From Agrobacterium rubi TR3 = NBRC 13261 (GTDB taxonomy: Bacteria > Pseudomonadota > Alphaproteobacteria > Rhizobiales > Rhizobiaceae): a DNA stretch of 64,000 nt. The translations under genes and the position numbers were made by a program. The notes below the pieces were generated by a model, which searched no databases, was not told where the DNA came from, and saw only the letters and a program-made list of their open reading frames with translations. Location: assembly GCF_000739935.1 (NCBI RefSeq), contig NZ_BBJU01000023.1, positions 124,001 to 188,000 on the forward strand. Direction: 5' to 3'. Of this stretch, positions 54,067 to 63,465 are shown piece after piece (position 1 is the first letter of the stretch; each line of letters opens with the position of its first letter).

Positions 54067-54957
54067 CTATTCGGGTTGAAAGAGAGGCTCGGTCAGCCCC
54101 TGGAAGGGAAGATCGACAGCGTAGACATCACCGCCGGGACCATTGCCACCGGCCCGCAACGTCGTGATGAAGGCCGTTTTCAAATCCTTGCCGATGAAAC
54201 ACATATTGGTGGCGTTGGGCACATCGACCTGAATTTCCGCGTCAACGACCCCATCCGGCGTCATGCGAACGATGCGTCCGCTATCGCTGGCTGCAATCCA
54301 GTAGCAGCCATCGACATCGATGGCCGCACCATCAGGACGCCCTCCAAGAAGCGCGCGATCAGCGAACAGGTGGCCATCGCCAACATTACCGGTCTCGATA
54401 TCGAAATCGTGACGCATCACATGCGGGTTGAGCGGATTGGAGTCCGAGACATACATGGTCCGGCCATCGGGGCTCCAGGCCAGACCATTCTGGGTGCGAA
54501 AGCTTCCACCCCGTTCAACCACGTCAGCATTTGGCCCAATGCTGAACAGCTTGCCGAATGCGCCTGGCGCCGACGTATCCGGGGCCATGGATCCGGACCA
54601 GAAGCGCCCTTGCCGGTCGCAGGCTCCGTCATTCATCCGCCAGCCCGGCTTGAGATCAGGTCCACCGTGGTATTCAAGTTCAACGGCATCGCCGTTAAAA
54701 GTCAGCCTCGCGAACCCACGTTCGGTGGAAGCGATGAAACCGCCACTGGCCCTAACAGCCAGTGCACCGATCTTCACCGGCAGATCGAACCGCTCCAGGG
54801 CGCCATCTGGATAGGTCATGCGGTAAAGCGCCAGACCCGGCGCATCGACCCAGGTCACACGGGCACGATCCGGCTCCCAGACGGGCGTTTCACCGGTGAT
54901 GCAGCCCGGTTGGGCAATCTTTTCGGCGACAAAAACCGGTCTACCATTGCGTTCCAT
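54067..54957 (-). CDS. SMP-30/gluconolactonase family lactonase
   Basis: Six-bladed beta-propeller lactonase of 296 residues. TGETPVWEPD holds the first metal Glu; RMNDGACDRQGRFWSGSM holds the Asn/Asp pair, followed by QNGLAWSPDGRTMYVSDS with the catalytic Asp. It would hydrolyse a sugar lactone to the aldonic acid used by the next enzyme. It lies 32 bases after the ABC ATPase gene. The sugar is unknown. Confidence 0.9.
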   Translation of the reverse strand: MERNGRPVFVAEKIAQPGCITGETPVWEPDRARVTWVDAPGLALYRMTYPDGALERFDLPVKIGALAVRASGGFIASTERGFARLTFNGDAVELEYHGGPDLKPGWRMNDGACDRQGRFWSGSMAPDTSAPGAFGKLFSIGPNADVVERGGSFRTQNGLAWSPDGRTMYVSDSNPLNPHVMRHDFDIETGNVGDGHLFADRALLGGRPDGAAIDVDGCYWIAASDSGRIVRMTPDGVVDAEIQVDVPNATNMCFIGKDLKTAFITTLRAGGNGPGGDVYAVDLPFQGLTEPLFQPE

Positions 54958-54989
54958 GATTCCAGCCTGACCTTGTTGACAGTCCTCGA

Positions 54990-56075
54990 TTATACCAGCG
55001 GCACGATGCGCCGTTCGGTCGCCTTGTCGAATAGCAGCGCTTTGCCGTTGGCAATGCTCAAGCCGACCTGATCACCCATATGCAGCGGGCTACGGCTCTT
55101 GGACGATACCAGCACCTGACCGACCGATGTATCGCAGATAACGGTCGTATCGGAGCCAGTTGTTTCCACGGCGTGGACCTTGGCCTGAAGGACACCGGCA
55201 GTCTCATAAGGCACGATCTCAAGATATTCCGGTCGAACACCCATCAACACGTCGCGCCCGCTCACGTCACCATAGTTGCCGGGGATAGGCAGGTTCGCTT
55301 TGCTATCGTGCAACACAAGTGTCTGGCCGTCAGGACTGACCTTTGCCTTCAACATATTGATGGAGGGCGAGCCGATAAAGCTTGCGACAAAGACGCTGTC
55401 GGGCAAATCGTAGAGTTCAAGTGGTGTGCCCGCCTGCTCCACGCGACCATCCCGCAACACGACGATCTTTTGTCCCATCGTCATGGCCTCGACCTGGTCA
55501 TGCGTCACATAGACCGATGTCGTGTTCGACTTGTGATGCAGGTCGCGAATTTCGCCGCGAACCTGGCCGCGTAATTTCGCATCGAGGTTGGACAAGGGCT
55601 CATCAAACAGAAAGACAGCCGGGTTACGCACGATTGCACGGCCCATGGCAACGCGCTGGCGCTGACCACCGGACAGTTCCTTGGGAAGACGGTCGAGCAA
55701 CTTTCCAAGGTCGAGCATCTGCGCCACGTCATCGATCTTGCGCTTGATCTCGTCTTTGGGTCGATTTGCGAGCCGCAGCGAAAAGCTCATATTTTCGCGC
55801 ACCGTCATTTGCGGGTAGAGCGCGTAGCTCTGGAACACCATGGCGATGTCGCGTTCCTTGGGCTCCAGATCGGTCACATCGCGGTTGCCGATATGGATCG
55901 TGCCTTCGCTGGCCTCTTCCAAGCCGGCAATGATGCGCAACAGCGTCGACTTGCCCGAACCAGACGGCCCGATCAGAACGCAGAACTCACCTGCGGCGAT
56001 ATCGATGGAAACGTCCTTGATGACATCCACCGCGCCAAAAGACTTCGAAACACCCCTTAGGGAAACTGCACCCAT
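54990..56075 (-). CDS. Sugar ABC transporter, ATPase (UgpC/MsmK class)
   Basis: ATPase of 361 residues: Walker [10 protein letters not shown], signature LSGGQRQRVAMGRAI, Walker B VFLFDEPLSNLD, switch His in VTHDQVEAM, then a C-terminal TOBE/OB regulatory domain from about 240. AGAGGA precedes the ATG. It is 39 bases after the second permease gene and powers the oligosaccharide importer of this operon. Confidence 0.94.
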   Translation of the reverse strand: MGAVSLRGVSKSFGAVDVIKDVSIDIAAGEFCVLIGPSGSGKSTLLRIIAGLEEASEGTIHIGNRDVTDLEPKERDIAMVFQSYALYPQMTVRENMSFSLRLANRPKDEIKRKIDDVAQMLDLGKLLDRLPKELSGGQRQRVAMGRAIVRNPAVFLFDEPLSNLDAKLRGQVRGEIRDLHHKSNTTSVYVTHDQVEAMTMGQKIVVLRDGRVEQAGTPLELYDLPDSVFVASFIGSPSINMLKAKVSPDGQTLVLHDSKANLPIPGNYGDVSGRDVLMGVRPEYLEIVPYETAGVLQAKVHAVETTGSDTTVICDTSVGQVLVSSKSRSPLHMGDQVGLSIANGKALLFDKATERRIVPLV

Positions 56076-56114
56076 CTCATTCCTCTTGAATTGTCTCAGC
56101 GCACGATGTGCGGA

Positions 56115-56954
56115 TTAGCCTTTGACAGCCCCGGCCATGATGCCGCGGTTGAACTGGCGTTGAAGCAGAAGATAAACGATGACACTGGGCGCCATCGCAA
56201 CCAGCGTCGCGGCGACGAGAATGTTCGGCGTGATCGTATCGTCGACACGCAGGGACGCCAGCGCCACGGGAAGCGTCATCATGTTCTTGTCGTTGACGAC
56301 GATGAGCGGCAGCAAATACTGGTCCCAGATCATAATGAAGCCGAAGATCAGCACGGTACCAAGTGCCGGGCGTACGAGTGGCAGAATGACGCGCAAGAAA
56401 ATTTGCCATTCGCTCGCGCCATCGATACGCGCCGCCTCTTCTAGTTCAAGCGGTATGGCGCGCATGAATTCGGTCAGCATGAAGATCGAAAATGCCCACC
56501 CAACCGCTGGCAGGATCATCGCCAGATAGGTGTTATAGATCGAGACATTGATGATCGGGATTTCCTTCTGGATGACCAGATAAAGCGGAATGGCGATCAC
56601 CTCTTCCGGCAGCATCAGCGTGCACAGAATGAGCAGGCTGACGATAGCTGCTCCCCGAAATTTCTTGCGGGCCAGCGCATAGGCCGCAAGCGCACTGACG
56701 ACAACCTGAAGCGTCGTACCGACGACCACAACGATGATGGAGTTGGTCAGGTAGCGCCAGACATTCATGTCGAAAATGGCGATCCTGAAGTTTTCCAGCG
56801 TCGGGTTATGGGGGATCAGCGTCAGTTCGCCGGGCTTGAGGCTGACGCCGCTGAAAGCCGTGACCAACGCACCCCAGAACGGGCCGACGAAGATGACCAG
56901 AATGATCGCGTAGAGAACGTAGCGGGCAAAGTTCAGAAGATGATCGGTTTTCAT
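56115..56954 (-). CDS. Sugar ABC transporter, permease (MalG class)
   Basis: Inner-membrane permease of 279 residues with six hydrophobic segments and EAA loop LEEAARIDGASEWQIFLRVILP. The ATG at 56954 has GAGG nine bases upstream; an ATG at 56963 touches that site and is less likely. The previous permease gene ends 11 bases earlier. It ends GAVKG, as usual in the family. Confidence 0.92.
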   Translation of the reverse strand: MKTDHLLNFARYVLYAIILVIFVGPFWGALVTAFSGVSLKPGELTLIPHNPTLENFRIAIFDMNVWRYLTNSIIVVVVGTTLQVVVSALAAYALARKKFRGAAIVSLLILCTLMLPEEVIAIPLYLVIQKEIPIINVSIYNTYLAMILPAVGWAFSIFMLTEFMRAIPLELEEAARIDGASEWQIFLRVILPLVRPALGTVLIFGFIMIWDQYLLPLIVVNDKNMMTLPVALASLRVDDTITPNILVAATLVAMAPSVIVYLLLQRQFNRGIMAGAVKG

Positions 56955-56965
56955 CGGACGCATCC

Positions 56966-57904
56966 TCACGACGTGATTTTGGATTTGATTTTCATGTGCA
57001 ATAACGTCAGCAGCACGGTGAAAACCAGCAGCATGAAGGAGATGGCCGAGGCATAGCCATAATTCAGTTCCTCGAAACCGACCTTGTAAATGTGGGTCAT
57101 GATGGTCGAGGTGGAGCCCGCAGGACCGCCGCCCGTCGTCGCATAGACCTCTGCAAAGACTCGGAAGCCACGAATGAAGGACAGCATCAGCACCACCGAG
57201 ATCGATGGAACAATGCCCGGCAGTGTGACATGCCACAGCTTGCGCCACCGGCTGGCACCATCCACACTTGCGGCGTCGTAAAGCTCGCGATTGACGCCAA
57301 CCAGACCGGCCACGAAGATGACCATGTCATAGGGCGCACTTTTCCAGATGCTCATCAGGATAAGCACCCACAGCGCCTGGTTCGGATCGCTGAGGAAGCC
57401 TTGCGGTTCAACGCCGATGACACTCAACAGCGAATTCACTAGGCCATAATCGGCAGAATTGAACAGGATACGCCAAATCTCGGCAATGATGGCCACGCTG
57501 GTGATCGCGGGCAGAAACACGGCAGTGCGGATGACGCCGAGGTGACGTGCGGGACCTTCCAGAGCCAGCGCCAGAAAGAACGCAACGGAGGAGGCTCCGA
57601 TCGTTGCCACGATGACATAGATCGTGGTGTGAAGAACCGCGTCGCGCAGAGCCAAGTCGCTGAAAGCGCGGGCAAAGTTATCCAGCCCCACCCATTTGCT
57701 CTCGGAATAGAACTGCACATCGTAAAACGACATGGAGAAGCCCGAAATCATCGGATAGAACTTGAACCACGTGAAGATGATGAGTGCCGGGGCCAGAAAC
57801 AGCCATGGTGTCATCATCGATCCAAAGCGCTTCTTGCCCCTACGACGTTTCGGGCGAGATGCAAGGCTGGTCGGCGGAACGACGGACGTCTGCGTTGCGG
57901 ACAT
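56966..57904 (-). CDS. Sugar ABC transporter, permease (MalF class)
   Basis: Inner-membrane permease of 312 residues with a basic N-terminal tail (SRPKRRRGKKRF) and six hydrophobic segments. The EAA loop is LYDAASVDGASRWRKLWHVTLP, and FAEVYATTGGGPAGSTST is typical of MalF/UgpA types. The ATG at 57904 follows GAGGTGA. It lies 66 bases after the binding-protein gene. Confidence 0.92.
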   Translation of the reverse strand: MSATQTSVVPPTSLASRPKRRRGKKRFGSMMTPWLFLAPALIIFTWFKFYPMISGFSMSFYDVQFYSESKWVGLDNFARAFSDLALRDAVLHTTIYVIVATIGASSVAFFLALALEGPARHLGVIRTAVFLPAITSVAIIAEIWRILFNSADYGLVNSLLSVIGVEPQGFLSDPNQALWVLILMSIWKSAPYDMVIFVAGLVGVNRELYDAASVDGASRWRKLWHVTLPGIVPSISVVLMLSFIRGFRVFAEVYATTGGGPAGSTSTIMTHIYKVGFEELNYGYASAISFMLLVFTVLLTLLHMKIKSKITS

Positions 57905-57970
57905 GGTCACCTCAAAGACAGGGCATGGTACCCGGCGCAACCGTTTTCAGGCGGCGCCGGAAAATGCTGT

Positions 57971-59272
57971 TTACTTATAAGAAGCGGACAGCACGTCCTG
58001 ACCGCTCAGTTCCTTGGCCACCTGCTTATTCAGCGCCTCAAGTTCGGTCGGCACATCGGCATCACACTTGGCAAGAATGCTGTTGAAGCCCTCGCCGGTC
58101 AGCGTGCGCACAGCCGTCCAGTTCGGGATAGGCGGCATATAATGGCTGGACTTGTCGAAGGTCTCCTTGAAGACCATCCAGCGCGGGTCCTGGCGAATGG
58201 CGTTCACGTCCACTTTGCTATTGACCGGCAGTCGAACGATCGGCGTGCGCCCACTACCCTGCGCCATGGCGATTTCCTGGCCTTTGGGCGAAATCAGGAA
58301 AGAGAAGAACTTGTTGGCTGCGTCGTGATCCTTGGAGCTCTTCAGCAGAAACGCGCTGGTACCCTCGGCAAGAGAAGCGATTCCGCCTGGACCAGCAGGC
58401 ATCATCTCAACTTCCACGACATCCTTGCCGGGCTCGGCGTCAAGCTGCGGAATGTGGTAGGGGCCAGAGATGAAAATTCCCGTCTGGCCGGACCTGAAAG
58501 TCGGCAACGTATCACCAGTAGTGGCGTTGATCGCGCCGGGCTGGGCAAACTTGTCGCAGATCATGCCACGCACATAGGTCAGTGCCTGCGCGACCTGCGG
58601 CGTGTTCAGAGTCGGCACGAAACCATCCGGCACCTGCTTCACATAGTCTCCACCGGCCTGCCAGATGAAGCTGCTGATAAACCAGCTGGCGTAACCGCGT
58701 GTCGTGGAACCGGGTATCGCCATGCCGAATGTATCGGCCTTTCCATTGCCATCGGGGTCTTTGGTTGTGAACGCCTCAGCCAGCTTGCGCACGTCATCCC
58801 ATGTCTTGGGAACAGGCATGCCGAGCTTTTCACGCCAATCCTTGCGAATGAACATGGCAAAGGATTGCGCCGAAATCGGCACCGAATAGAGGCTGCCGTC
58901 GCTTGCCTTGGCGCCATCCCATGCCGACTGCGACACGTCCTGACTTCCGGTGATTTTTGCAGGGTCGATCGGTTCGAGAATACCCATCTGGCGCATCTGC
59001 CCCATAGCCGTCGTATCGTTCAGAACGATATCAGGCAATGTGCGGCCCGCTGCGGCGCGCGCCAAGCGCTGCTCGAAATCGACGCCGGTGTTGAACGTCT
59101 CGACCTTGATGCCGGTTTCTGCGGTGAATGCGTCGGTCAGCGCCTTCAAAACACTGAGGGACTCGTCGGTCTGGCGAGACCAGACGCTGATGGACTGCGC
59201 TTGCGCAACGCCCGCACCAGCGCACAACATGGCGCAACTAACCATCAAAGCTCGCAAGGATTTTTTATGCAT
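57971..59272 (-). CDS. Sugar ABC transporter, periplasmic binding protein
   Basis: SBP_bac_1 protein of 433 residues with a signal peptide (LRALMVSCAMLCAGAGVAQAQ). SISVWSRQTDESLSVLKALTDAF, FISGPYHIPQL and FLLKSSKDHDAANKFFSFL are family features. GGGAGG lies five bases before the ATG. It is the first gene of the operon that continues with two permeases, ATPase, lactonase, dehydratase and GH28-like protein. The ligand is probably an acidic plant oligosaccharide. Confidence 0.92.
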   Translation of the reverse strand: MHKKSLRALMVSCAMLCAGAGVAQAQSISVWSRQTDESLSVLKALTDAFTAETGIKVETFNTGVDFEQRLARAAAGRTLPDIVLNDTTAMGQMRQMGILEPIDPAKITGSQDVSQSAWDGAKASDGSLYSVPISAQSFAMFIRKDWREKLGMPVPKTWDDVRKLAEAFTTKDPDGNGKADTFGMAIPGSTTRGYASWFISSFIWQAGGDYVKQVPDGFVPTLNTPQVAQALTYVRGMICDKFAQPGAINATTGDTLPTFRSGQTGIFISGPYHIPQLDAEPGKDVVEVEMMPAGPGGIASLAEGTSAFLLKSSKDHDAANKFFSFLISPKGQEIAMAQGSGRTPIVRLPVNSKVDVNAIRQDPRWMVFKETFDKSSHYMPPIPNWTAVRTLTGEGFNSILAKCDADVPTELEALNKQVAKELSGQDVLSASYK

Positions 59273-59746
59273 TCAGACCTCCCATATCCATCCCGGATCA
59301 AGCGTAATACAGACCACGCTCAACAACTCAAATGATGAGTTAACCCAACTTATAAGACAATACAAGAAATTAATATGCTAATATATCACTGCAACCAAGG
59401 GACGGTAAAACATCCACCTTTGTGGATGGATGTGATGAATATGCCAAGCACGGCTTTCTGCAAAGCGTTAAGTCATATGCCTTCGGAACCTCTGTCGGGC
59501 GATAAAAGAGGTGTGATAGGTCTGTGATTACCTGTTGTTTCAACGCAGGATGCAGCCACAGAAGCGGAGCTGCACGTCTTCGGTTGAACAGCACACAGAC
59601 GTTCCTTCATCTCTGAAACCAAGAAATGTTGGAATAATGGCGAAAGATATATGATGAATATCGAAAGCCAGCTCACCACATCGTTGAGAGCCTTGGGGAG
59701 TGAGAGACATGTCTGCCGCATCAACCAAACAGATACGTCTGGAGAC
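59273..59746. other. Intergenic region with operator-like repeat and hairpin
   Basis: No convincing gene is seen in these 474 bases. AACTCA-N5-TGAGTT (59325-59341) is an inverted repeat 53 bp upstream of the binding-protein start and may be its operator. CATCCAC-N4-GTGGATG (59411-59428) is a hairpin; on the minus strand it is followed by TTTT and could end the kinase transcript. The stretch between 59340 and 59400 is AT-rich and should hold the promoter. Confidence 0.45.
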
Positions 59747-62395
59747 TCACTTCGCCTGCAGCGTCGATAACTCCGCTTCCGTCTCGTAATGCAACCCATC
59801 TGGACGGTAATCGATCTGCGATGCTCTCTGCCCTGCACCGAGACCAATTTCGATCAGCCGGGTGCCGAACCCGCGTTGCTGCGGCGGTGTCACCGGTGGG
59901 CCACCAGCTTCCGTCCACTTGAATTTCAGCATTCTGGGCGCGTCCGAAGAGTCCCTTTCGATGCTCCAAGTAATCTCCACCTGTCCCTCGGGCACCGAAA
60001 GGGCACCATATTTTAGAGCGTTGGTGGAAAGCTCGTGGAGGACTAGGGAGAGAGCGAGCGACGCCTGCGGGCCAAGCCGCACTTCCGGTCCGTTCGCGCT
60101 GATCCGGTCACTCCCGGCATGGATCGATGTCGCCGATGCCACGAGTTCGTCAACGGGGGCGGCATCACGGTGTCCGGTCAACAATGTTTCATGCGCCGTG
60201 GCAAGCGCGTTGATACGCGGCGCCAACGTCTGTTGCGCGGATTTGACATCCGGCGCAGATCGCAACGTCTGACTGACAATGGACTGCACAATGGCGAGAG
60301 AATTCTTCAACCGGTGCGAAAGCTCTCGGTTGAGCAAGGCGCGACGTTCTTCGGCCTGCTTGCGATCCTCGACATCGATGACCAGTGCCAGCGTCGCCAG
60401 AATGCCGCCGTTCTGGTCTTTCACAGGTGTGGTCGTCACTTCGTATCTGCGGGTTTCACCCCGTTCGTTTTGATGCTCTATAAGGCGTTCGACCTCCGTC
60501 TCACCCGGAGCGAACAAGTCGAGCGCGGCGACCCCGCCCTGTTTCTTCACCTGGAGACCAAACATCTGCTCGAGCCTAGTGTTGATCGTCTCTTGGCCAT
60601 CGGCGTAGACGATCGATATCCCGATCGGTGCCTGCTGCACTACGGCTTCCAGCAGACCGCGTTCGACATGAAGCTGCTTTTGGCTCTCGCGAAGTTCCGC
60701 TTCTGCTTTTTGCAGCCGCGTCAGATCCAGCATCGCGCCTATCATCCGGCGCGGGCGACCCTGTTCGTCACGAATGACATGACCCCGGTCAAAGACGGGA
60801 GCATAGGTTCCATCGGAACGCCTGAAACGGTAACCATCGGTCCATTCGGTCTCTGTCCCGTCGATGATGGCGTGGATCGAATGATCGATCCTTTGGCGGT
60901 CATCGGGATGAATATGATCGATCCACCATGCACCGGTCGGCTCCACCGTCTCGGGTTGATGGCCGTAAGCCGTGGTGAGAGCCTCGTTCCACAAAACGAA
61001 ATTGGTTTCGAAATCCCAATCCCAGATCGCATCATTCGTTGCCCGGCTGGCAAATCGATAGCGCTCTTCCGTCTCGCGTAAGCGCCGTTGCGCCTCACCC
61101 GCTCGGGTAATGTCTCTCACCGTGCCGATGAAGCGAAGCGCGTTCGTGCCCTGAAAGAATGTCCTGCCTTTGGCGGCAACCCATCGTTCCACCCCGTCGG
61201 CCAGACCGATGGTGCGGTATTCGATGTCATAGCCACCCTCGCTCTGAGGGTCGATCGCGGCCATGACCGCTTCATGTGTTCTCTCCCGGTCATCGGGATG
61301 CAGTCCGGTTAGAAAGGTTTGGTAATCCACGGGGGAATCGGGCGGCAACCCGAACAATGTACGGCAACGGTCATCCCACACCAGAGAATCGCCAATCAGG
61401 TCGTAATCGAAGGTCCCCATCTCCGTTGCGTCGAGGGCCAGCTCCAATGTCTCCTGCGCCTTGCGCAGTTTTTCTTCGGCTTCCTTGCGCGCGGTGATAT
61501 CGCGCGTGACGCCGATGAAGCCTATGGGGCGTCCATTGTCATCGAACTGAAAATCACCCTTCCGCGCGATCCAGCGGATTTCACCGCTATCTGCCTTGCG
61601 AATGCGATATTCGACATCCGTCGGCGCTTCACCCGTCCGACGATTGGCCTGATGCGATACCAGTGTATCGTCCACCGGGATCACCAAGCGTTCGAAATCT
61701 TCGGCCGGACGCTCATCGACATGATCGAGGCCGAAGGTTCTCGAGAATTCCGGCGTTCCCTTGACGGTGTTGGCATCGATATCGAGGGAGAAAAGCCCAA
61801 CGCCGCCAGCCGTCTGCGCAGCGGCCAGCTTTTCTGATACTTCCTGATACTGCGCCTGATCCTTTATGCGCTCTGCAAGCATACGCGTGCGATCAACGGC
61901 CAGTTTGCCCAACTCAAGCTGCATCATGACCTGGCGCGCCAGAGCCTCAAGCCCTGTTCGTTGCGATGCGGTCAGGCCTTGCAAACGCGGCGTGTGATCC
62001 AGCACGCACAATGTCCCCAGCACCTGGCCGGTAGACGTAATGAGCGGCGCGCCTGCGTAAAAACGGACATGAGGCGCGCTCACGACCAAAGGGTTACTTG
62101 CTGTGCGCGGATCTTTCGTAAGGTCTGGGACCTCCAGGATTTCGCTCATGCCCAATGCATGGCGACATACGGAGCTTTCCAGGTTCGTCTCGCAAGGCTC
62201 GAACCCTTTGCGCGCCTTGAACCATTGCCGGTCACTATCAACGAAACTCACGAGAGCTACAGGCGCATCACACAACAGCGTTGCCAGAGTGACAATGTCA
62301 TCAAAGCCGGCTTCAGGCGGCGTGTCCAGTATGCCATAGGACCGCAACTCGGCAAGGCGCAGATCATTCGTTTCGTAAAGTGTCAAATTCGGCAT
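59747..62395 (-). CDS. Multi-PAS sensor histidine kinase, HWE family
   Basis: Soluble sensor kinase of 882 residues, no transmembrane segments. A GAF domain is at about residues 20-165 (DTPPEAGFDDIVTLATLLCDAP region), followed by four PAS/PAC units (repeated VTRDITARKEAEEKLR, TVRDITRAGEAQRRLR and similar PAC ends). The C-terminal HWE kinase shows the phospho-acceptor ELSHRLKNSLAIVQSIV, the Asn box LHELSTNALKYGALS and FGTRLIEIGLG. Such kinases often act in light, redox or general stress signalling in rhizobia. No response regulator is adjacent. Confidence 0.92.
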   Translation of the reverse strand: MPNLTLYETNDLRLAELRSYGILDTPPEAGFDDIVTLATLLCDAPVALVSFVDSDRQWFKARKGFEPCETNLESSVCRHALGMSEILEVPDLTKDPRTASNPLVVSAPHVRFYAGAPLITSTGQVLGTLCVLDHTPRLQGLTASQRTGLEALARQVMMQLELGKLAVDRTRMLAERIKDQAQYQEVSEKLAAAQTAGGVGLFSLDIDANTVKGTPEFSRTFGLDHVDERPAEDFERLVIPVDDTLVSHQANRRTGEAPTDVEYRIRKADSGEIRWIARKGDFQFDDNGRPIGFIGVTRDITARKEAEEKLRKAQETLELALDATEMGTFDYDLIGDSLVWDDRCRTLFGLPPDSPVDYQTFLTGLHPDDRERTHEAVMAAIDPQSEGGYDIEYRTIGLADGVERWVAAKGRTFFQGTNALRFIGTVRDITRAGEAQRRLRETEERYRFASRATNDAIWDWDFETNFVLWNEALTTAYGHQPETVEPTGAWWIDHIHPDDRQRIDHSIHAIIDGTETEWTDGYRFRRSDGTYAPVFDRGHVIRDEQGRPRRMIGAMLDLTRLQKAEAELRESQKQLHVERGLLEAVVQQAPIGISIVYADGQETINTRLEQMFGLQVKKQGGVAALDLFAPGETEVERLIEHQNERGETRRYEVTTTPVKDQNGGILATLALVIDVEDRKQAEERRALLNRELSHRLKNSLAIVQSIVSQTLRSAPDVKSAQQTLAPRINALATAHETLLTGHRDAAPVDELVASATSIHAGSDRISANGPEVRLGPQASLALSLVLHELSTNALKYGALSVPEGQVEITWSIERDSSDAPRMLKFKWTEAGGPPVTPPQQRGFGTRLIEIGLGAGQRASQIDYRPDGLHYETEAELSTLQAK

Positions 62396-62602
62396 CCGCT
62401 ATGGGTAGCCCCTGCGGCGATCCCTTGAGCGACATAATGTAGTGTAAGAAATGCTTTCAGGAAAGAGATGTTCCGCAGCGCAAAACAGGGCCAGATCAAC
62501 GTGGTGTTCGCCACATTCGTCGCACGTGGACTTGAACGGAAGCCACGGGGTCCCCATTCATGTGTAGACGAGATATTTTCCTGTTCTGGGTTGGAGCAAC
62601 CG

Positions 62603-63031
62603 ATGGCCGCAAAAACGTGGAATACCAGCACCGCTGGCGCGCACAACGCAAAGGATTTCGATGACAGTGCCGCGCGTCTACGCCGCCTGCGGCGTTTGTC
62701 GGGCATCGCACGTTTGATGGATACCGCCATTGGCATTCCCGGAACACGCCTTCGTTTTGGCGCGGACTCCGTGTTGGGTCTTGTCCCGCTGGTGGGAGAT
62801 GGCGCTGGTGCGCTGGTCGGCCTTTACATCGTCAACGAAGCACGCCGCCTTGGAATTCCGCCTGAGAAACTGGCCCGCATGGTTGGAAATGTCGCGATGG
62901 ATTCGGTCGTTGGCAGCGTGCCGGTGCTTGGCGACATATTCGACCTTTATTTCAAGTCGCACCGTCGCAACGTCGATATGATTTTCGACCATTTTGGCGT
63001 CGACCGGGATGACGTTCAGCGCAAGCGGTAA
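62603..63031 (+). CDS. DUF4112 domain membrane protein
   Basis: Protein of 142 residues. The DUF4112 core reads RLMDTAIGIPGTRLRFGADS, then LGLVPLVGDGAGALVGLYIV (a hydrophobic segment) and SVVGSVPVLGDIFDLYFKSHRRNVDMI, in parts. Function unknown. I choose the ATG at 62603, six bases after GGAG; the frame is open to 62468. It is divergent from the HWE kinase. Confidence 0.82.
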   Translation: MAAKTWNTSTAGAHNAKDFDDSAARLRRLRRLSGIARLMDTAIGIPGTRLRFGADSVLGLVPLVGDGAGALVGLYIVNEARRLGIPPEKLARMVGNVAMDSVVGSVPVLGDIFDLYFKSHRRNVDMIFDHFGVDRDDVQRKR

Positions 63032-63088
63032 TGCCGCACGTCAAGCCGATGTGTTTCACACAACGCTCATAAAAGAATGCGACCTTTC

Positions 63089-63112
63089 CTCCGCACGTCG
63101 AAAGCGGAGAGG
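63089..63112 (+). promoter_or_regulatory. Hairpin that can cover a ribosome binding site
   Basis: CTCCGC (63089-63094) can pair with GCGGAG (63104-63109), whose last bases are part of the ribosome site GGAGAGG (63106-63112) of the gene at 63116. The loop is nine bases. It could act as a translational switch; a six-pair stem may also form by chance. Confidence 0.35.
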
Positions 63113-63115
63113 TAC

Positions 63116-63367
63116 ATGCACGAGAAAAAACTACGAGAGATCGAAAAAATCGCCGACACGATCAAGGGGCTGGCAACGCCGGGAATGAAGCCGAAAGCCC
63201 TGATCGACGCCGTAAAACAACAACACCCGCATGCGACGAAAAAAGAAATCGCACGTGCCGCCTTTCTCAGTGTCATCCTGGCTGCCGACTACGATTTTGA
63301 CGATACGCAGGCATTGCATGATCTGGCGATGGACACCCGTGACGAAGATCAAGACCAATCGACATAA
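63116..63367 (+). CDS. Small alpha-helical protein of unknown function
   Basis: Protein of 83 residues, charged and apparently helical: EKKLREIEKIADTIKGLA, then KPKALIDAVKQQHPHATKKE and an acidic tail (DTRDEDQDQST). The ATG at 63116 follows GGAGAGG by three bases; an upstream in-frame start at 63077 is less likely. I recognise no family. It lies 84 bases after the DUF4112 gene and 98 before the hydrolase gene. Codon use looks like that of its neighbours, which supports a real gene. Confidence 0.65.
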   Translation: MHEKKLREIEKIADTIKGLATPGMKPKALIDAVKQQHPHATKKEIARAAFLSVILAADYDFDDTQALHDLAMDTRDEDQDQST

Positions 63368-63465
63368 CTTTATGATTATGTCCTAAGATATTTGCCTTCC
63401 TGCCGGAACCGCCTGCTCAGCAAAACCCTTTACCGCGTGACATCGATAAAGGGAGTTTTCACCAG

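Noticed and set aside
54076-55071. 331-residue open frame on the plus strand
   Set aside because: Antisense to the SMP-30 lactonase gene, which has intact catalytic motifs.
57542-59335. 597-residue open frame on the plus strand
   Set aside because: It lies antisense to the binding-protein and permease genes, has the low-complexity composition of a GC-rich shadow frame, and no recognisable domain.
59370-59847. Short minus-strand frames in the gap after the HWE kinase gene
   Set aside because: No ribosome site, no homology, and overlapping frames of similar quality; the region reads as noncoding.
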